In this document: positions 59,339 through 64,000 of the stretch, piece after piece
Layout: each line of letters starts with the position of its first letter
Position numbering within the stretch: position 1 is the first letter of the stretch
NCBI RefSeq assembly: GCF_009905375.1
Contig: NC_133656.1
Coordinates: forward strand, 228,187,739 to 228,251,738
Direction of reading: 5' to 3'
Length of the DNA: 64,000 nt
Source of the DNA: Apium graveolens
Lineage: Eukaryota > Streptophyta > Magnoliopsida > Apiales > Apiaceae
Notes under the pieces: model-generated
Seen by the model: the letters and a program-made list of their open reading frames with translations, nothing else
What the model was told of the DNA's origin: nothing
The model's database searches: none
Program-made: the position numbers and the translations under genes

Positions 59339-59452
59339 TGTTATGGATTAAAAACTAGGGTCTATTAATTACTGTATTTCTTACTAAGGTTCGAGAGCTC
59401 AAGGCCTTTAATGGCTGTTCTCGTATTTCGTAGCCTAACTCTACCTTTACGG
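59339..59452 (-). mobile_element. truncated 5' LTR of element B
   Basis: Only the LTR end next to the primer site remains, TGTTATGGATTAAAAACTAG on the plus strand, similar to 46710 and 47315. Homology stops at about 59452 (CTTTACGGGACC). The rest of the LTR and the right target duplicate are missing. Confidence 0.8.
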
Positions 59453-59546
59453 GACCGGACAAATTTATTATTTTAGAGAGTTTATTAATTTAACGAGTAT
59501 TAATTTAAAGAGTTTCTACTGTATAATTTTGTTTAGCCCGACCGGG

Positions 59547-59585
<39 letters not shown>

Positions 59586-59807
59586 CGAAAATTATTAGAC
59601 ATATTATAATCTGTTATGAATAGTAATTCATTTATGAGAGTGTTTTATTTTAAATATTACTATAATTACGGTGACAACCCGACTAACAACCAAACTTTCA
59701 TTGTTTTGCCTTTAATATAATAGTACAGATAGATAGATATATGAATATGTTTTCCAGTTTTATAGGATGTTACATAATTTCTCACATCTCATCCTTGTTA
59801 AATAATA
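59453..59807. repeat. GGGACCGG-type AT-rich repeat and (AT)n microsatellite
   Basis: GGGACCGGACAAATTTATTA then TTAATTTAAAGAGTTT is similar to 63608-63690, suggesting two copies of one repeat family. A pure (AT)n run lies at about 59550-59583. There is no gene. Confidence 0.5.
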
Positions 59808-60036
59808 CTCCCTCCGTCTTATTTTTTGTCCATCAACTTAAATTCAAATTTTATTCAATCAAATTAAGTAGAATGATAGTTGCCATAAAGTAAAACTACA
59901 ACAACAATTTTTACCTTTTATTTATCTTTTACACACCTTTTATTCACCACTCTTTTATCATATTAATCAAATTGGATAATTATTTTGGGACAGAGAAAAA
60001 TGATAATAGTAGACAACAAAAATAAGATTGAGGGAG
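59808..60036. mobile_element. Stowaway-like (Tc1/mariner) MITE
   Basis: Terminal CTCCCTCCGTCTTATTTTTTG pairs with the complement of the right end, CTCCCTCAATCTTATTTTTG, over about 20 bases. It is 229 bp long and flanked by TA on both sides, as for mariner-type insertions. It has no coding capacity. Confidence 0.8.
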
Positions 60037-60790
60037 TAATATATTTTTTCTTCATAAACTTAAACTATTCTACTTTGATTATACATGTATTTTTAGATTT
60101 ATAATTTGTTAAAATAATTTGAAATCTTTTTTTTTAATAAATAATGATACATTTTTTTTAAATTTAAAATTCTTTCATTTATAAATTAGGAAACATGTGA
60201 ATTTTAATTGAATACATGAATTTTATGAAAAGAGTGACAATTGACTTGCACATGGATTTCAATTCGTGCATGGTATTTGTAAGCACTAACTATAATCTAT
60301 TCACCAGCTTCATTCACCGGCTTCAGCTTTGCACAGATTAAGATCTTTCATATCTCATATTTTTTAAAATTATGATATGAATTAATATTATAATTAAAAA
60401 AAATGTTTGAGCCGCCCTCCCTACAAACACAATATTGATATAAAATTGTCTACTTTAAATACGTATCCTTGTCAAGTATAAAATCGAAAACCTAATTTCT
60501 GATAAATATGAATGTGTTTTCTAATTGAAAGAGGATGGTACCTAAACTTTCACATCTCATTTTTCTTAAATCGTGATATATTTTTCTTTATAAATTCAAA
60601 CTACCTGCATTTAATTATACATATCTTTTCAGACTTATATTTTGTTAAAAAATGATATGAACCTCTCTTATTTATAAATAATGATAACTTTTTCTTTAAA
60701 ATCCGGACTCTAAATAAATCTGCGCTTCGAGGCGGTGTTACGAAACTTTTAAAAAGTTTGAGATAAACTAATATTATAATTTAAATAAAA
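60037..60790. other. AT-rich intergenic stretch
   Basis: No gene is seen. One outlying copy of the array unit (TTTGAGCCGCCCTCC) lies near 60408. Confidence 0.4.
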
Positions 60791-60795
60791 ATAAT

Positions 60796-61085
60796 TAGTT
60801 TGAGCCGCACTCCTGTCAAACACAATACTAAATTTCTTATAATTTACATAAAATCTAGTTTGAGCCGTCATCCTGTCAAACACAATACTAAGTAAAAATT
60901 TACTATAATTTAGATCAAAATTAGTTCGAGTCCTTCGTCCGTCAAATACATTAGTAATAAAAAAATATTAAAATTTAGATAAGTATTAGTTTGAGCCTTC
61001 ATCCCGTCAAACACAATACTAATAAAAGATTATTATAAATTAAAAAGCATTAGTTTGATCCACCCCTCCATCAAACACAATATTT
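60796..61085 (+). repeat. five-copy array of AGTTTGAGCCG..TCAAACACAATACT
   Basis: Unit starts are at 60796, 60857, 60923, 60988 and 61052, spaced 61-66 bp. The 33-bp core (AGTTTGAGCC, TCAAACACAATA) is conserved, and the spacers are AT-rich and variable. Single decayed copies lie near 60408 and 61766. Conserved cores with free spacers are unusual for a plain tandem repeat. Confidence 0.8.
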
Positions 61086-61099
61086 ATAAAAAATACCAT

Positions 61100-61980
61100 A
61101 ATTAAGATAAAAATTATTATCTTTTACTATAAATTCAAATATCTCTCCTTATAAATAAAAATATCTAATATTGGGCTAGAATAATGATCAGCCATAGATG
61201 GTATCATCAATGAGTTAAAATGTATTTATGTATGTATATATAATATGTGATATATTGATGAGTACTATAGACCGGAAAAATAAAACGTACCTTTTTCAGC
61301 ATATTAATGAAATAACTACGATGATTTATTGATACACGTTGTGTATTCTTTTAGAATCAGATTGTTATTGTATTTTACTTTTTGTTTTATTAATTGAATG
61401 TGCACTCGTAAACCCAAAAACTTTATATATGATATTCGATTTTTTTATACAAAATTAGGATACCTATTCTAATTCCGAAGGAACTTTTATCTTGTGTACA
61501 AATTCAAAACTCTCCTTTTTCTATAAATTCAAATATCTATTATACTTCAAATAAAACTTTATTTATATCTATTCACAATAAATTCTAACTACTCTTCCCT
61601 ATAAACTCCAACATATATTCTACTTCTTCTATATTAAATGATATTTTTTATGTTTTAGTATTTAAAAATCTAAAATTTTAAGAAAATTAAAAAAATAGAT
61701 TGAAATGACTTTAGAGCGCCGCAAAATATCCCGTGTCGCGCTTCAGGCAGCGTTACGATATAAATAAAAAATAATTTGAACCGCCTTCTCGACCAAATCT
61801 CTTTTTCAGAAGAACTCTTTATCTCGAGTACTTGTCATCGGTAGAGAAGCGAGATGGATGAGCACATTATGTGGCCAATACTAATAGTGTTTCTTTTCTG
61901 GTAGTGCAAACTTTTTCACCTGTCACTGATAAAAAAATTGAAGATACATTTTTATAACCCTGAAGAAAATACAATAGCAA
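61100..61980. other. AT-rich intergenic stretch, nothing recognised
   Basis: No gene or repeat border except the decayed array unit near 61766. Confidence 0.4.
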
Positions 61981-61989
61981 TAGAGGGTT

Positions 61990-62830
61990 GGGGTGAACAG
62001 AAAAAATAATCGAAAAAACCCGATAAACCAAACCGAAAAAAACCAAACCACTAAAAAACCCAAAGAAAACCGAACCGACAAAAACCCAATTAGCGGTTCA
62101 GTTTTGATTATTTCCGATTTTCAATCAAAACCGAACCGAAATTAACCGCACTGCTATATTATATATATATATAATATTATGTATATATACATGTATATAT
62201 TATCATAACCCGTTTATAATATTTTATGAATGAAATATTTACTTAACATTAGTATGATAAGATACCATAAATATTTACTTGACATTAGTATAATTGTACA
62301 GTATAATACCATAAATTAATTAAGATTAATATGTAAATACTCTTAAATCATAATTTTTTTAATATCTATATAATCGATTTTATCATATCTTTTGATATAT
62401 ACTCTTTTTTCATTGTCGTGAAATTTTTTTTATCGTAGGTATCCCTCAGCCGCTACCCTTCGGGTGCGCACAGGATAAACCCTACGGGCTCACACAATAT
62501 ATTTCGTATCTATTTAAGATAATATGAATTATACATCCAAAAAATAATTTTATGAAATATATCAAATTTATTTAAAAAAATTCTAAAGTGACAAATCTTT
62601 TGTGATTAATGTAATATTATCATTTAAGTTGATGTTATTTTTTTTCTAACACATTACAAAAAATCGTACAAATAAAAAACGAATAAACACTGAAACCGAT
62701 GAATGGTTAACCGAAACCGAAAAACCGTTTAAAATGGTTTGGCGGTGGTTAATAATAATTAACCGAACCGAACTGCATGTATTGGTTTGGCTACGGTTAT
62801 TGCTAAAAACCGCACCATGCACACCCCTAA
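61990..62830. mobile_element. hAT-like MITE with AACCGAACCG subterminal repeats
   Basis: The left end GGGGTGAACAG faces a right end whose complement starts TTAGGGGTGTGCATGGTGCGG. AACCGAAACCGAAAAACC repeats fill both arms. The flanks TAGAGGGTT (61981-61989) and TAGAAGGGTT (62831-62840) are near-identical and probably the target duplication with one base gained. A GC-rich patch with an ACCCTTCGGGT hairpin (about 62440-62500) lies in the AT-rich core. There are no genes. Confidence 0.55.
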
Positions 62831-62840
62831 TAGAAGGGTT

Positions 62841-63830
62841 GAATGCTATAAGATTTTAGAATTTTGAGTATCATAACAATATAATATGAAAATGAAAAGA
62901 TCGTAAGTTCTAAGTAAACAAAATCAAAATTAGTCCTATAAAAAATTTGTTAAATCAAGAGACAAAAATTTTGGTAAAAGAAAGTGTAAAATATCTCACT
63001 ATACCACGCAAACCACAAAAAAGATGGGAAACTAAAATTTAAAAAATTAGAATTTCTGTAAAAATATCAGAGACATTATGCATGTACCTGCTTTTTGTAC
63101 TATCATGCCCAAGTTATTACCTGCAACTAAAAAATTGGAAAAGTAAGTATAATAGTTTAATATGCACATTCATTCAGGATTAACAGAGCCAACTAATGAA
63201 GACATGTGTCTTGCTAATTAGATTAGAATTCTCGATTATTTTAGTGTATTATATACTTAAATTCCAAATCACGAAAATAATAGCTCGAACCCCTCTTCTC
63301 ATCAATTATTTTTTTAAACGAATCAAAGCAAACATTATACTGTCAAATTATACTTAAAAAGACATAAAACCAAATGACGAGAATGCCCCCAAACAAAGAA
63401 ATCAATAAATTACTAACTCTATTGCATGTCTTCTGCACCAGCCAACATAGAAGAAGAAAGCGGAACACATAATTTTTAGGGATTAAATAGTATAGTTCAT
63501 TTGTTGATAGCCAGGGGATTAAAGGCATTACTCTTATTTTTCTTACTTTTTAATTGGTTGTTTTTGCATTACTTCTACTGTAAAAACTCTATAAATTAAT
63601 AATGTCGGGACCGAAGAAATTTATAAATTTAGAGAGTTATTAATTTATCGATAAATTAATAATTATTAATTTAAAGAGTTTTTAACCTATTATAATGTAC
63701 ATACCTCTTAAAATCAACGAACCTTGGGATTCAACGTAATTACTAACCTTGGGAAATTAACAATGACTTTTGAAATTGTACTGTATAATTAATATAAACA
63801 AGATTAATGAATGCTTTCAATGTATTCTCA
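62841..63830. other. AT-rich intergenic stretch with a second GGGACCG repeat
   Basis: No gene is seen. 63575-63690 (AACTCTATAAATTAATAATG, GGGACCGAAGAAATTTATAA) resembles 59453-59520. The minus ORF at 63343-63528 shows no family features. Confidence 0.4.
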
Positions 63831-63892
63831 AACAAGTTTGGCATATATAAATTACATGAACGTGTTATAGTATTTAAAACATATCTCACAAG

Positions 63893-64000
63893 ATGGCTTC
63901 TCATCTAAAAGGTGTTGCAAAATCAACTATGTCAGATCAAATACGTAAGGAGTTGTGTGGGTACAAGATAGATATTCCTGCAAGCACCCAAAAAGACTTG
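63893..64000 (+). CDS. start of a gene, possibly a CENP-B/pogo-type transposase (partial)
   Basis: ATG 63893 opens 36 codons to the window edge. The sequence MSDQIRKELCGYKIDIPAST looks like the first helix-turn-helix of pogo/Tigger and CENP-B-type DNA-binding proteins, where a short basic helix precedes a PxxTQ/xxL motif. A TATA-like GCATATATAAATT lies at 63841-63853, about 45 bp upstream, close for a normal promoter. Too little is present to be sure; the remainder lies to the right. Alternatives are a chance ORF or another DNA-binding protein. Confidence 0.35.
   Translation, partial: MASHLKGVAKSTMSDQIRKELCGYKIDIPASTQKDL

Larger units (their letters stand above)
46710..59452 (-). mobile_element. 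element B: Ty3/gypsy, Tat-like, minus strand, with a doubled 3' LTR
   Basis: From right to left: truncated 5' LTR (59339-59452), primer site (59316-59338, read GGCGCCGTCTGTGGGAAAG on the minus strand), gag, protease, RT, RNase H, second RNase H, integrase, antisense gene, repeat array, polypurine tract (near 47920-47943) and two abutting LTRs (47315-47919 and 46710-47314). A 1.66-kb copia solo LTR is inserted between the second RNase H and integrase. It is clearly related to element A at protein level, but the LTRs are well diverged, so these are two subfamilies. Confidence 0.88.

Overview
This window is plant nuclear DNA, almost certainly from a eudicot with a repeat-rich genome. The style of the Ty1/copia and Ty3/gypsy elements suggests an asterid, possibly Apiaceae, but that is only a guess. 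Most of the 64 kb is nested, decayed transposable elements. One host gene looks intact: a GPN-loop GTPase of the QQT1/GPN2 type (24769-30129, plus strand, ten coding exons, 301 codons). It carries two U12-type introns, one of them AT-AC.

Layout. 1-1360 is part of a minus-strand gypsy LTR sitting in a Ty1/copia element of Sirevirus type (1361-9953). That element keeps integrase, reverse transcriptase and RNase H, a long post-pol ORF of unknown function, and a 3' LTR, all broken by stops and frameshifts. A 10-bp motif (CATCCGTCGG and its complement) recurs through it, partly as hairpins. 10.2-12.6 kb holds two host gene fragments, a RING-CH piece of a DOA10/SUD1-like ligase and the first coding exon of an MTM1-like mitochondrial carrier, with a truncated LTR between them. 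13.1-18.3 kb holds a small Helitron, a LINE relic with a tandem duplication, and hAT-like MITEs. 18413-23785 is a full-length but dead L1-type LINE flanked by a 14-bp target duplication.

The QQT1 gene follows, with a G-rich hAT-like MITE ending about 160 bp before its start codon. 30.5-34.7 kb is AT-rich DNA with a fold-back MITE and a TRIM-like repeat. Next come two related Ty3/gypsy elements that carry a second RNase H (Tat-lineage architecture). Element A (35146-45776, plus strand) has both LTRs and a 5-bp target duplication, and it sits inside a chromovirus-type LTR. Element B (46710-59452, minus strand) has a truncated 5' LTR, two exactly abutting LTR copies at its 3' side, and a copia-type solo LTR inside its pol. 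Both carry an antisense, apparently spliced gene with its own TATA box between integrase and the 3' LTR.

59.5-64 kb is AT-rich DNA with a microsatellite, a Stowaway-like MITE, a five-copy array, a hAT-like MITE, and the first 36 codons of a possible CENP-B/pogo-type transposase running off the end. None of the retroelements seen here could move by itself, since every pol is interrupted. The biologically active parts are probably the GTPase gene and whatever promoters remain in the repeats.
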